Shown here: positions 45,773 through 62,812 of the stretch, piece by piece | Numbering within the stretch: the stretch's first letter is position 1 | Layout of the letters: the number at the start of each line of letters is the position of its first letter | Assembly (NCBI GenBank): GCA_013368315.1 | Contig: JAACJM010000107.1 | Location: 186,001 to 250,000, forward strand | Source: Tetrapyrgos nigripes | Lineage: Eukaryota > Basidiomycota > Agaricomycetes > Agaricales > Campanellaceae | Reading direction: 5' to 3' | DNA: 64,000 nucleotides | Made by a program: the position numbers and the translations under genes | Notes under the pieces: generated by a model | Seen by the model: only the letters and a program-made list of their open reading frames with translations | Told to the model about the DNA's origin: nothing | Databases searched by the model: none

Positions 45773-48720
45773 CTACTCACATCCATTGGGACCATCCCAG
45801 AGCCCAGCCTTTACATCCCACAAAAACCTTTTATGGAGGTCAAGAATGTTAGCCCAAGACAAGGCCTTGAAGCCAGCCTCGCTCCAATCATCCTTAGACA
45901 ACTTCTCGATAGCGTGGTTGCCAGGGGTGTATTCCAAAGCTTCGAGGTCGCCTTGGTCAACCAGTGAGACATGGTAGAATTTGCAGAATTCCTCTAGAGT
46001 GACAGGAACAAATTTTGATGGTGACACTGGAGCAGATGAGTTCAGTGCTGGAACATTGGACAAGTGATGACCAAATGGCACTGCCATGTGGCCCATAGAC
46101 TGTTGCACCATATTTTGCATCATGGACAGCATCACGAAATCCATAAATTGGTCTTGAACAGTAGAGGAGGCCAGTGGGACAGCAAGTGAAGGAAGGGAGG
46201 CAGTGACAGAAGATGTTGGAGTATGAGCTGGTGTAGCAGCAGAAGGCACATGGAGAGCATGCTTGATACCAAACCAGGCAGAGACTGGTGGGTTCTTCAC
46301 ATTTACACCTTGAGCACCATGAGACTGAAAATAACCCATACATGAATCTATGGTCCTGTACACATATGTTGGACAATGCACCATATGAGCAGACCACACT
46401 GATAATCACATGTCATCCAGTTCCCAAGTACCGGCAGAGTTTGTATAGACACACTTGCCTGGGTAGAGTGCATTATTGCCAACAGGATACTCCACATACA
46501 GCTCCTGCAGACACAGCTCTTTAGCCTGGTCCAGAGAGGCCTAGAAGAGATCAAGGAGTGAGGACAACACTATACTATTACAAGAAAATCCAATACTCAC
46601 CTTCTGAGCACCGATACTCATAGAAATGGCAGGAGTTTCATCTGTGGCTTCTACCACAGAGAAGTCAAAACCAGACATCTCTCTTGAGCCAGTGTCCCAT
46701 ACCTAAGACAGTGTAAGAAATGAATACATATCCTCAAATCTAGACAGACACTTGGCCATGCACCCCATCATTTTGTGCACTTCTAATCGAAGTAGTGCGA
46801 CCTCACTATATATGCAATCGAACCTATGAATTGTCTAGCTTGTCCACTAGAATAACTCACAAACAGGTACCCTTTAAGACGAAAGCTTTCATTTAGTTTA
46901 ATCTCAAGAGTTTTACCATAAACACAGTTGGTAACATGCTGATCCAAGCACACTTGGACTTTACTATCCTTCGTTTGGATATGGTCACTATACAAAACAG
47001 TTCATTTACCAGATTTCTGACTTTGTTTTACTGCTCTGATGAGAGATATCTCATCTGGACTGCAATTGATGATGTGTTCAGCATGTACTTACAATCCCTG
47101 ACTCCTACTAACACAACAATTACCTACAAACCGTGTACAGACTCAGAGGCTTGATGGACCATAGTAAATTACTATATAGTACTTAGCTAATCGTATGGCT
47201 GACTATAAAAGCACACAACAACCACTTGTAACCGCCTTTGTACAGATACAGTGCAACAGCAATATGAGTATTGTTCCTGTGGAAAGCAGTCATCTACAGT
47301 TCATCTTCAGTGGGAGGTGTCATACCCCTTGAGTCGCTTAACTTTGTTTTCTCAGTGCTCAGTCTTTACATACCAAATGTTCCACTTGTCGTATAGTGCT
47401 GTACTTGCAGAGGTGTATTCATATAGTTGCTTGTTGTATTGTGTGGTCCTTGCAGAGGCATACTAAGTCTTCTTCAATTCTGAGCCAGTTTTGTTTTCAC
47501 CTTCATCCTGCACTTAGCTTGTCTTCAGAGGTAGCTGCACCTATTCAAGCAGTGTATTACCATCCACTTCTGCCCATCCCTAGTTTCATTTCATGTATTT
47601 GTTGGTGTATCACCACAGGGCCCCCATATAACCTCCCTCCATTGTCTATAATCCTTCTACCCGTCTTCTATGCATCCTCTACCACATTCTGATCCTCCAC
47701 ATCACCTACCCTTTACATCCTTTTACCCTTTATCCCCCATCCGAACTAGTCTTTGCCCAGTCGAAGTGCTACTCCATCTTGTCTTCACTTCGATTATACT
47801 TCTTTTGCTTCTTCTTTGAAGATTCAGTTCCACTAGATCTACTGTGAGAGCTTTAGCATCTCCCTACCCCCAGACTATACACCTTGTCTTGAGTGGAAGG
47901 TAGTTGTTGGTTGAGTCATTCACCTTTGACCCCATGCTCGGCATCTCAATGTACTGGGTTTTCAACAACTGGCTTCATAGGCTTGTCCATGATAATAAAG
48001 ATGCTATGAGAACTCTTGCTATACTTGCTCTTGAATGTACAAAACATTGCTTCATAACCAGTTGTGTTACCAACAGGGAGGTCCAGAGAGTTTGCAGGGA
48101 CCTGGGCATGATAGAGCATTGAACCTTGAGAGATGTTCTCGACAGGGCATGGTAGAGCATCAGCAAGCTTCTGGAGGAACAAGTCATAAGGAACAGTGTC
48201 ACCAATGAATATGGGGCCACGATTGATGTATTGCTGAGCTGCAGCTGTCTTCTTGTTAGACCTTGTAAGAGAGGGCACAACATCTTTCCAGATCTACTCA
48301 AGATGAATACAAGTGAATAACAGTCAACAATGATACACACACCTGGATATATGCAGTGATTGAGACTGGCTCATCCTCTTTGGACTTTGATACCTTTGCC
48401 CTCTTGGTAGGCAGCAGGTTGTTGCCATCGTCAGACAGTTCCACTTCACTCCTTGCATGAGCTTGTTTCTGCTTCGCCTCCTCAGTTTTCTTCACTTTGA
48501 CACTTGCCCAATGCTTTCTCTGTCGCTCAGCTGCTTTTCTATTCTTCTTGGCTTTCTTCACAGCCTCCGCTGTAGTCTGTGCTAGAGCGCTGCCTGTTAT
48601 CCTGGCCGGAGCAATGCTGTCCTCTCCTAATTTGTCTGCAAGAGCATCTCTGTATAGTTTTTCTAGTTCTTCACTACCCAAGCTGTTGCTTGCATGGGTA
48701 AAGTTGTCGTCACTGGCCAT
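45773..48720 (-). pseudogene. companion gene of the mariner element (unknown function)
   Basis: The start MASDDNFTHASNSLGSEELE at 48718-48720 is 43 bases inside the right TIR. A basic helix follows (AVKKAKKNRKAAERQRKHWA). After an intron comes IWKDVVPSLTRSNKK, then GDTVPYDLFLQKLADALPC and ALPCPVENIS. One in-frame TGA at 47946 is followed by open frame to a donor. About 1.1 kb of unrelated DNA intervenes, then VWDTGSREMSGFDFSV. The C-terminal part has FCKFYHVSLVDQGDLEALEY, DDWSEAGFKALSW and LHKRFLWDVKAGLW, like a small helical domain seen in mushroom transposon proteins. No enzyme motif is visible. Confidence 0.55.
46750..47905. other. insertion or very long intron in the companion gene
   Basis: Far longer than other introns in the window and without family resemblance to the gene. 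It contains a TATAAAAG box at about 47205 and a minus-strand frame (46783-46995) of unknown origin. It may be another transposon relic. Confidence 0.4.
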
Positions 48721-48762
48721 GGAGGGAGTTGGCGTGGCAGAGTGCGTGGCAGCAGTAGAAAA

Positions 48763-48858
48763 GGACTATTCTATTTTAGGTAGGACATGTGTTACTCATT
48801 ACGCATTACTCTAATCAAAAAAAAAATCGGCGATTCCCATTATTTTCCGGAACAGCTG
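48763..48858 (-). repeat. right TIR of the mariner-like element
   Basis: Reverse complement of 42623-42720, ending GGAACAGCTG followed by TA. Confidence 0.92.
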
Positions 48859-53068
<4,210 letters not shown>

Positions 53069-54559
53069 GCTCATGATTTCTGCTAGAAATCAAAAACGTT
53101 TTCATTACTTGTCCGTCGGATTCCCAGAGGGCACAGCGGCGGTGTACGTCCAATCCCTGATGGCTGACTCATATCTGGACCCGGCGATTCAGAGGGAACG
53201 ATCCCATCCTATGTAACTCCGCTAGATCTGGGGTTGCGTGCAGTCTCAACAGCATGATTGCGAGTTGTACGAGGGCTGTAGTAAGTCGTACGTATTATGG
53301 TGTAACTCATGAGCAGAACCCGCGCTGAGTGAGGCCAGGTATAACGGTAATAATCTATCCAATTTTCGCAGAGTGATCCTCCTACTCCCCGTCCTGAATA
53401 TCCATACACCTCGAACCTGGGCTATCCTATAATACTGGACCTGGGGCATATGCGGCACGCTCAGCTTCCCTATCGAACTGGGGTTGACCACCATCAATGT
53501 CATGGTCAATCCTTCGGTCTTCGGATATCATTTCTGATCCTGTCGACGTTGGTCTCTCTCAGCCACAAATAAGGAAGAGGACTTGCACCGCATTGGCGGA
53601 GTTCAGTCTGGGGCATATCTCTGCATCCAGCGGCGCTCTCAATGTCGGAGTGAACAAGAATTCAGCCTTGCAACAATGTCGACAACAGTAAGCTCTGGTC
53701 CAGACATGGTAGGCACACTAAGCCCCTTTCAAAAGTCCGTCAGGCCCTCGAGCCTCCTTCTCCACGTCCCGCAAAATGAAATCATGAAAATCCCTTTGCA
53801 GATCATGGCATGCTCATGGATCGGTCATATCGGTATCAGTTGGTATCCACCACTCCATAAACATTCCTGTCATGAGTCAACGAAAAGTACTTGGTGCATA
53901 CGTTGTTGAGTAGATGCGTAGAAACACTCATGCATATTGCGCCGGTCGACGGTCGTCAAAGTGATTGGGAGTTGCTGGGCATCACTTTGGCAGCTTTGGC
54001 AGACGTCGTGGCTCAGGCTCACTGGGCTAACAGCAGCAGTAACGGTACATCAGCAGTACGTGCGGAGCCTGATGGATAGATAAACTTTCAAGGACTGACA
54101 CAGGTCATCTAATCGGCAGCTAAAAAGTGATGGTTGTACGTCAGTGGTCGTATTTATAATTCTGTACATACATAGCAGCTAAAATGCCCGCTGACGATTA
54201 CAACAACGCTAGCAGTAGGTTATCGCTTTGTCCGTATCCCATTCCTTGGCCGCTCAACTCAGAGCACAGATTTAGCATAAGGAACATGTATTTTGATTTC
54301 TGAGCCGTTGGGGATCAGGATGTACTTACTGAGTCACAACTCTATCAATAATCATACATACAGAAGCATATTCGCTCCGGCTCGGACCTTGTCGCCCAGG
54401 CTGGTGAGACGAACAACGAACAATAGAACAGAACAAGGTATTCTCTCCACTCAGGTCCCAGGGGAACTTGATCAATCGAAGCTTGGAGTCGGAAAAAGGA
54501 TTTAGCAACATGTCAACGGGAATAATCCCAGAGGCTCAAAGACAGCTGGAAGAAAACGA
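53069..54559. other. intergenic, no gene recognised
   Basis: A plus-strand frame at 53891-54079 (DGRQSDWELLGITLAALADV) and shorter frames on both strands lack a domain. Possibly decayed genes. Confidence 0.35.
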
Positions 54560-54900
54560 GCTTATTGTGATCCATAAAAAGAATAGAAGGCCTTGGGATT
54601 GACAACTTGAAGGTTCAGGTTCAGAAGTACACAATGAAACGGACGTCCTGAAAGAGTTGAAGGCGGAGAGGAAGGCCTCCGAGTCAGCAGGGGATCTCGA
54701 CAAGGTCTCATCGTAACTCGAGAGGAAGGACGTGGAAGGCCGATTCGCGACTTGACGCGAATAGGGGCTTGAAACAATGAAGTGATTGAGGATACAGCGG
54801 CCGAAAACGATGAGATTCTGGCGAGTCAGATTGCAAATATTCGTGACTAGCTACTTCAAGCAAGGCATAGATGTTAGCAACGAGGCTAAAACTTGAAGAT
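54560..54900 (+). pseudogene. decayed coiled-coil coding sequence
   Basis: Pieces such as LKELKAERKASESAGDLDKV, then LERKDVEGRF and VIEDTAAENDEILASQIANI read as heptad-rich coiled coil but change frame and hit stops repeatedly. No family can be named. Confidence 0.35.
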
Positions 54901-56682
54901 AAATATCATATGTTGCAGATCAAACCTCACTTACGCGATGGGGAAAGACTTGTGCTGATCCTCATTTCGAGAGTATGTAAATCGAAATTGCCGCACGTAC
55001 TTTCATCTGCTGCAAATGGCAAGTCCAGTGCCACAGTAAAAATGAAACCAGTAGACTAGAATAGAACAACTCCTGTCTTCTCAAAACGATGATGGCCGAT
55101 ACAAATGGTGATCCACTCAGAGTGGAAGGGAGCTTCAAGTATACAGACTGGGGATCGACAGCCTGCATACGTGACAAGCGCTCCAATGTTCCAACATGAT
55201 CGCAGGTTGGACTTTTCCCCAAAGATTCATCTCTGTAAATTTGAGTTCCATTCCAGGCCTGATGTCAGACACTGTCAATGACAGCTTGATTCGTTGAACA
55301 TCTCTAGCCAGATAACACCGTGGTACTAGTATATTAGCATTGGGGAGAGTGATGTGAACCCAGCTATGCAAAACACAAAAAGTATCAGGTTCAAAAATGA
55401 TCAGATCAGCATAAGACGTTTCAAAAAAATAATTTCCAGTAGTCGGACGTTTGAAACAAGAGTATTCCCCAAAGTCATCGGAGTCGCGTCGCCACCGGTA
55501 GATAAGATGAATATCGGCACCGCATTCATCTGAGTCCGTAGGGTATCCTTGTTTAAGGAACCACATTCTAAAGCAAAAGACGCAACCTGACACAACCCGT
55601 CAGAAGGTTCTGATACTGTCATAATGATTCGGGGTAATCGTTGATGCTTCAGCGCTGGTACCTAAGCGAGCTTTGTATAATCCAGGGCCATTTTATGATG
55701 GAAACAGCCTGAGCAAAGGATAGTTTCTTGGGCGCCGAATCAACTTGACTTGAAGCACGCAAAGTCAGCTGGATCGCGAGCACGGTGTCAAGAAAGTTGA
55801 AAAACTTCAAAGTGGCTGAGGCTGAGGGAAGGAAGGAGAAAAATAAAACAACTGGTACCTTGATAGTCCAGCCTCACAAAAATTTCGTTATGACTACTTG
55901 AAGTTGTTACCAGCTTGATTCTGAAACGTACTAGAAATTGTAAATGCGATCATCATACCCGACTCAGCGGGGGGGCGCTGGATCATGAGAGCCTGATTAC
56001 TGATATTTGCGGAATATGATTGTCGTGAAAGGGAGCCATAGAGCTAGTTTGGAGCTAGTAATGGCATCCGGGCTTGCTGGATCGAGAGATACGTGTAAGT
56101 ATTCTTTGAGGCTCCTCGACAAGATAGCAATACGGTGCCATTTCGAGTAAGTGTACGTTTTTGACGAGCGGCCCAAGTTGTTGGAATCTAATACACTATG
56201 TTGTTGCAGCCAGTAGATTAATAACCCAGAAACACGTATCCCGGCCTTGCAAGCCCAGTACTAGTAAGGTCGGTAGCAAGTTCATGGGATACACGCCGAA
56301 GCCATCCTAGGGTCTGTTGATTTCTTAAGACACTCGAATGAATGAAGTTTGTTGATACCTAACCTCCCTGGCCTCAGCAACCCTTGACGCCCGACCTTTC
56401 GTGATGGACGTTGCGCAGCTGGCCACTGGCACTTCCAGCATTGTCACACCACGCGAGTGCCTGTGACAGCGTGATCGTAACGTGTCCCACTGCCACGAAA
56501 TTACGGCGACACGACAGCGCATAAGCTTTCGTTTTTTCATCTTCGCCACTATCACCCCAGGTCGCCATTGGCGTGCAAAGCAGCCGGTCGTACCGTGTCC
56601 TTCCTTTTGGCTTTTCACTCCTACAAGGAACATACTGCTAGACGACTTTCCGTCCCTCTGAAGCTCAACTTTACCAACCAAA
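54901..56682. other. mostly unassigned; one minus-strand ORF at 55135-55593
   Basis: The 152-codon minus-strand frame (for example YRWRRDSDDFGEYSCFKRPT) could be a small unknown gene or an exon; I see no domain, and a second overlapping frame (55401-55622) competes with it. The last 250 bases before 56683 are the SEC62 promoter. Confidence 0.3.
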
Positions 56683-57670
56683 ATGTCTATGGAACAGCAA
56701 GCCAAGTCACCTCCTGAGATAAGGAAGGTAGCGCAGTTCCTACGAAGCGGCAATGCTGGGATAAAAGTACGCGTTGGTGCTTTGAACGGGAAAAGAGTAG
56801 ATTATTTCAAGGGTGAGTTTTTCCTGAGTGCAGCGAATCCGTTGCATGAGTTTCTGAGCTGCATATCTCTTTGTTCTCAAATAGGCAAAGCCGCTATAAA
56901 GGCTGTCCTTTCACCTGCATATGCCAAGCTGAAAAATATGCCCAAAATCACCACTGAGCAAGAAGCCATAGCCGTCTTGCACGCCGTGAACGCCTTCACC
57001 TTCTTCCTGCGTGTACAACGAGGCGGACCCTCTGGCTCATCATCCTCCTCACCCAAAGCTCTGCAAATTATCCAGGACCAAAAGTTTGCAGCTGACGAGT
57101 ATTACGCTTGGTTCTATGACGGCTCGCAGTGGACGACATATGCTGGAGGTATTGCAATGGTAGCTATCATGCTTGGTGGAGTCATGTTCCCTCTTTGGCC
57201 GCCCGTGATGAGGTTAGGAGTGTGGTACCTGAGTATGGGGATGCTGGGGCTTATTGGGCTGTTTTTCGCGATTGCGATCGTGAGGTTGATATTCTATATC
57301 ATAACGGTTATTGTGGCTAGTCCGGGAATATGGATATTCCCGCAGTTATTCGCAGACGTCGGATTTGTGAGTGTCTTTCTTTTTCCTGGAGAAAGAAGTC
57401 TTCTTTTGACCTTCACTGTTCGTTTTCTAGGTCGAATCATTCATACCCCTTTGGGAATGGGATATACCCAAGAAAAAATCCAAGAAGAAGAAGGGAGACA
57501 AGAAGGGCAAGAAGGAGAAGGTCGGTGATGACATGACTGCAGCAACTGTAGAAGACGCTGCTGCTCAGGATTCAGATGCCTCAGTGAGAAGACGTGGGGC
57601 TTATATTGAGGAGGTTCCGGATGAAGATTCCACTTCCTCGCCAGCCAATGGGACACCACTGGGCAATTGA
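56683..57670 (+). CDS. SEC62: SEC62, ER protein-translocation subunit
   Basis: Sec62 helps post-translational import of proteins into the endoplasmic reticulum together with Sec61 and Sec63. The start is MSMEQQAKSPPEIRKVAQFL at 56683. Two introns (about 56812-56883 and 57367-57431) remove retained-frame sequence: the first joins VDYFKG to KAAIKAVLSPAY, the second joins LFADVGF to VESFIPLWEWD. The family signature DEYYAWFYDGSQW is followed by two membrane spans (GGIAMVAIMLGGVMFPLWP; LGLIGLFFAIAIVRLIFYII) and a lysine-rich cytosolic tail (KKKSKKKKGDKKGKKEK). The stop TGA is at 57668-57670. The length of about 285 residues is normal for fungi. Confidence 0.93.
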
Positions 57671-57972
57671 GACGAGCGCCCGTGTCCTGTGAGGGCCTAT
57701 ACATACCTCGATACTTTTTATTTCCCTTCTGCATTATTTTACCTATGAACACGTATTCTCTTTTTTCCCTACGTCACTTTTAGCGCTTTGCAGAGCTGCT
57801 AAAATTGGAGGAACGGATTATAGCGGTCCGAGGTACCTTTGAGAAGCTTGGAGAAAGGCTGAGAAGGATCGATGTCCAAATCGGGTTCGGCAAAAAAATT
57901 GCGTTTAGACGCGCTGCAGCTTATATCTGATCCACCACTTTCCACTCACCACTCATTTCTTTCACTACCTTC

Positions 57973-60531
57973 ATGGCCGTTGTCGGTGTTGATTTTGGTA
58001 CTCTTCACTCTAAAGTAAGCCGTTTTGTCTCTTTCGTCGTGGGCGACCTTGACCAACCATTTTGTTTTCTCTCAGATCGGTGTCGCAAGGCATCGCGGAA
58101 TCGATATAATCACGAATGAAGTCTCAAATCGTGCTACACCGTGCGTTCCATTGCGCTGAATGCGTTTCGTATGTAGACTGACAGTTAGTTGTACAGGTCA
58201 CTGGTAGCTTTTGGTCCAAAACAAAGAGCTATTGGTGAATCCGCAAAGACACAAGAAATTTCTAACTTCAAAAACACAATCGGGTCCTTGAAGCGGTTAG
58301 CTGGACGCTCGCTAAACGACCCCGACATCCAGAAAGTCGAGAAGAAGTTTATCAATGCGTCTCTTGTAGATATCCAGGGCTCAGTCGGTGTGGAGGTATG
58401 TCTGCAATCATCATATCGATGGAGCGTAAAGTTGACTTTTTACTATTCCCCAGGTCAATTTCCTTGGAGAAAGACAGAAATTTTCCGCTGTGCAACTCAA
58501 TGCCATGTACCTAGGCAAACTCCGGGATATTGCTGCAAGTGAACTGAAGACCGGAGTCACAGACCTCGTCATTGCTGTCCCCGGATGGTTCACCGACGTC
58601 CAGCGGAGAGCTATTCTTGACGCAGCATCCGTAGCCGGTCTCAACGTCCTGCGACTTATCAGCGACACCACCGCCGCTGCTCTCGGATACGGTATCACCA
58701 AATCTGATCTTCCAGAACCTGAAAGCCCTAGACACGTTTGTTTCGTTGACGTCGGGCACTCAAGTATGTCTGTCGCTATCGTTGCCTTCTCAAAAGGTCA
58801 GCTCGTCGTGAAGAGCGCAGCCTACGACCGTCATTTGGGTGGCCGTGACATCGATTTCGCCCTGGTCCGTCACTTTTCAGAGGAGTTCAAGGGAAAATAC
58901 AAAATCGACGTTCTCTCAAACCCCAAAGCCACCTTCCGTCTCGCTGCAGGTTGTGAGAAGCTCAAAAAAGTTCTCTCAGCCAACGCAGAAGGCCCCATCA
59001 ACGTCGAGTCCATCATGAACGACATTGACGCTTCCTCCAAGCTCTCACGCGATGAGCTTGAAGGTCTCATCGCTGACGAGCTTTCCCGTATTACCGCCCC
59101 CATCCAACAAGCCATCGCCGACTCTGGCTTGACTATCGACGAAATCGATGCCGTCGAGCTTATTGGCGGTTCAACACGTATCCCTGCCATTCGCAACCGT
59201 ATCCAAACCTGCTTCCCCAACAAAACCCTTTCGACCACTCTCAACCAGGATGAAGCCGTTGCTCGCGGTGCTACCTTCACCTGTGCGATGCTCTCTCCCG
59301 TTTTCCGTGTAAGAGACTTCCACATGAACGACATTAGCCACTACCCTATCAAAGTACAATGGCAACCCACCCCTACTGACCCCGAGGAAGACACCGAGCT
59401 CTTGGTCTTTAATCCAGGCAATCCCATTCCCTCTACCAAAGTCCTTTCCTTCTCTCGCAAAGAGCCCTTCGAAATTGAGGCTGTGTACGCTGAGCCCTCT
59501 AAGCTTCCTGGAAGCATCAACCCTTGGATCAGCAAATTCACAGCGAAGGAGGTGCTACTAGATGCTTCTGGAGAGCCGGCAATTGTCAAGGTCAAGACGA
59601 GATTGAACGCTCATGGCGTTATGTCATTCGAGAGCGCCTACATCGAGACTTGGGAGGAGAGAGAGGAGCCTGCGCCAATGGATGTTGAGGGACAGGAGCC
59701 TCAACCCCCGAAGAAGAAGAGGTTTGCTAGAAAGACGGAGATTAGATTTGTGACGGGCAATTCGTCACTTGACAAGAGTGTCGTCGAGAGTTTGAAAGAG
59801 CAAGAGAACGCGATGACTGCCAATGACAAGCTTGTCATAGATACCGAGGTACGTCCAAAGCTCGTCTTCACGCTAATTTCATACTGATAGCATTTTTTCA
59901 GGATCGCAAAAACGCTCTTGAAGAGTACGTCTACGATACTCGTGGCAAACTTGATGACCGCTATGCGGCCTTCGTCCAAGCTGAGGAAAAATCTAAGCTC
60001 CTTGCTGCTCTCCAAGAGGCCGAAGACTGGTTGTACACCGAAGAAGGCGAGGATGCTACCAAATCCGCCTACGTCAGCCGTCTGGACGCTCTCAAGCTCC
60101 TCGGCGACCCCATTGCTTTCCGCTACCGCGAACACGAAGACCGCCAACGTTCTATCGCCCAATTGCGCGAAACCCTGAATCTCTACATGACCCAGGCAAC
60201 CTCTGGCGACGAAAAGTTCTCTCATATCGAGGAGAAGGACAAACAATCCGTTGTTGAAAAGGCCGCGACGATACAGAAGTGGCTTGACGACCAAATTGCA
60301 AGGCAGACGGAGAGGGCGAAGAACGTGGACCCTGTGTTGACGACGGGAGAGATTGGCAAGAAGAGGGATGAGTTGATCTACTTCGCAACTCCGATCTTTT
60401 CCAAGCCGAAGCCTAAGATACCACAAGCTACACCTACTGGCTCTGGAACTCAGACACCTCAGCAGCAGCCCGAACCACCTAAGAAGGAGGCGAAGGAGGA
60501 TAAGGGGCCAACGGAGATGGATGTTGACTAG
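57973..60531 (+). CDS. SSE1: Hsp110/SSE1-type chaperone (Hsp70 nucleotide-exchange factor)
   Basis: Sse1-type Hsp110 proteins release ADP from Hsp70 and hold unfolded proteins in the cytosol. The start MAVVGVDFGTLHSK at 57973 carries the ATPase phosphate-1 loop with DFGT-LH typical of Hsp110. An intron leads to IGVARHRGIDIITNEVSNR. Further blocks are VIAVPGWFTDVQRRAILDAA, RLISDTTAAALGYG, HLGGRDIDFALV, VELIGGSTRIPAIR and LNQDEAVARGATFTCAMLSP. The peptide-binding part contains an acidic/Pro-rich loop (APMDVEGQEPQPPKKKRFAR). After an intron at about 59848-59901 the C-terminal helical bundle begins (DRKNALEEYVYDTRGKLDDR). The end EMDVD resembles the EEVD-like tails of cytosolic chaperones. Stop at 60529-60531. 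Confidence 0.94.
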
Positions 60532-62079
60532 ATGGTCACGGCTTGCCCTACCCCGTCTCAGTGCCCCGTTTCACTTCGGACATTGTATTGACGTCTTTGA
60601 AATGTAGAAGTTATCCTGTTTGTGTTGAGTATAATATAGAATACATGTAGTAGAATTTGTTCAAATCCACACGTGGCTATCTAGCGTATGAAGTGCTTGT
60701 GGGCCACCGCGGCAGGACGCACCAGGAAAAGGTGCGTTTCACGAGTAGCCAACCACATCTTCACTTTCTCAATGAAAAGAACATCGAATACCTGACTGGG
60801 GACGAACGGCAAAGTTCTTTTCAACGAGGGCAGCGGCCAGTCATGTATACGAGGACGGTTGGAAGAGGATATTGGAAACGAAATGGAGACAACTGCTGGG
60901 TAAATATACTTTACTGCCATAGCCTTGATCTCATAGTTTCCAATCATGGTACTTGAGACAGCCGCTTCGAGGACCTAGTATTAGTAGTAAACCCCAGACC
61001 CCCACGACTGATTGATTTGTCGGGACAACAAAAGCTACGAAATCTGATAGCCTGAGATATACCACCTTCGTCCGCCTCGTTGTCCGTCCCTGAGAGCCCC
61101 GAGAAGACCTCTGGCACCCCTCTGTCTTCAACCCATCTTTATTTCACTGTATAACAACTAATAGCACGTGCTTCCGTGGTTTGCAAACTCTTGACTGCGT
61201 CTTGATTTTAGAACAGTCTTCCACGTCTTTTGAGCAGAGATTATTCTTCGATTACCACACTACCAACCTAGACCCAAGCGAGAATTATTTCCACAAAAGC
61301 AGAGGGGCCTCCGTCTCAGCAATGAGTGCTCCGCGGCGTCCATTGAAGGCCGTATACGGCACGGCTGAAGAGTGCCTGTACGCGCCAATGGACAACGGAA
61401 CGACAAACCGGAGCCTGGAGTACGGGCTAACATGGAGTCAATACGCGTGTAAGTAGGCCGATGGAGAGAAGGGACAAGGAAAAATGACGAAAAGACGATG
61501 AATACGCGACCTCAAAGACAAAAAAGTAGTCCTGAACCTACCTCAGCAGGTGCTCAGCTATTGTCCAAGCCAAATGTCCCTTAGTCTCTCTTCTTCGGCC
61601 CTGTCTGCTAATATCTTCCAAAGACGCGTCGCAGGCGATGGTATGATATGAAAGCAGGGGCATCACCCAGATGTAAGTGATGCCAAAGGCTGGAAAGCTC
61701 CGAATGCAGCGTTACTTGAAACAGGACGCGCAAAGGAACTAAAAGGGACGGGATGAGGGAGCGAGAATCAGTGGAGGTTATAGTGAGAGAGACGGTGAAA
61801 AAGAAGGATTACTCTCTCTCCCTCGAATAAACGCGGATCGACTCCCAGAAGCTGCAGCTCAAGCGAAGGATGACACCGTTCAAATCGTTCTCAAGCTTTA
61901 GCCGACACTCAAAACAAGCACCGCACCAAGTGCAGCACTACGCAGTGTCCGTCGAGATCGTGATTTGAACACAAGTCGGCAAAATCGACTCCGACTCTTG
62001 AGACTTTGAAGGCATAAATGTTGTGAGACGATTATGTAAGCTCAAGAGTGGCGTCATGCACCTTCACCAAAACAGTCTT
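60532..62079. other. intergenic, no gene recognised
   Basis: The 3' flank of the chaperone gene, then frames at 60657-60956 and 61181-61456 without any known domain. A short plus-strand start (MSAPRRPLKAVYGTAEE at 61322) could be a first exon but nothing follows it. Confidence 0.35.
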
Positions 62080-62329
62080 CACTGCGGGCGGCCATTGATA
62101 TTTGTAGGCATTTTTGTTGGGACTTAAATTACGAAATTTTCGCACGATTTCCAGGCTGATAAAAGTCAAAGTATTTGCCGCTGAAATGCCAGATTTAAAT
62201 GGAAAGCTGGCATTTCAGCGGCAAATACTGGCAAATACTTTGACTCTTATCAGCCTAGAAATTGTGCTAAAAATTCGTAATTTAAGTCCCAACAAAAATG
62301 CCTGCAAATATCAATGGCTGCCCGCAGTG
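62080..62329. mobile_element. 250-bp foldback (long inverted repeat) element with CACTG ends
   Basis: The arms of about 110 bases are near-perfect inverted copies. The left begins CACTGCGGGCGGCCATTGAT and the right ends with its complement (ATGGCTGCCCGCAGTG). A spacer of about 20 bases separates them (around GATTTAAATGGAAAG). The right arm has a small internal duplication of CAAATACTGG. CACTG/CAGTG ends recall CACTA-type elements, but no clear target duplication is visible. Transcripts would form a long hairpin. Confidence 0.85.
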
Positions 62330-62812
62330 AGCTTGTTGACAACAACAACCAACAACCCGGGACCCTTGCCAATTATGACCATAACACTTCTCATCTTCCC
62401 ACTTAACCCGACAATGACACGCAGATCTTGATGCGACTTGATGTCCTCGATGAGAACCCGGTGAGTACCCGAAATGACGACTGAGGATTCGGAAAAAAAG
62501 GAGGCAGTACCACACCTTATGGAACACAAAGAACACGCAAAGTAAACCTCGCTTGGCCGGTCCTGTCCCCTTTCAGTCCAAGCTCCGTACTTGACGCAAT
62601 CTTTTTCTCAAAAAACTTTTTACAAACTCTTTATCCACCGCACCGCATCCAGCTTGTTTTCACGTCCAAGCACAACGACAAGAAGCACCCCGTTCAGCGA
62701 CTAGCAGGCCAGGCCACAAAAATAGCTATGATGCCACTGGCTTCCAACAGCCCCCAACTCCTATAATAATTGTATAATATAGCTCGACGTCACACTCCGT
62801 ATCCTTCTATAC
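62330..62812. other. spacer between the foldback element and the Copia LTR
   Basis: Nothing recognised. Confidence 0.35.

Larger units (their letters stand above)
42623..48858. mobile_element. 6.2-kb Tc1/mariner-like element with a companion gene
   Basis: TIRs of nearly 100 bases are flanked by TA on both sides (42621-42622 and 48859-48860), the Tc1/mariner target. A plus-strand transposase relic starts 40 bases inside the left TIR. A minus-strand gene of unknown function starts 43 bases inside the right TIR. The two converge near 45.6-45.8 kb. Insertions of about 1.7 kb (in the transposase) and about 1.1 kb (in the companion gene) enlarge it, so the original element was probably about 3.4 kb. 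Confidence 0.85.

Noticed and set aside
31311..48858. A single giant cargo-carrying transposon (Starship-like) spanning the whole island
   Set aside because: No tyrosine recombinase was seen, such elements are known from other fungi (Pezizomycotina), and the island resolves into separate nested elements with their own ends.
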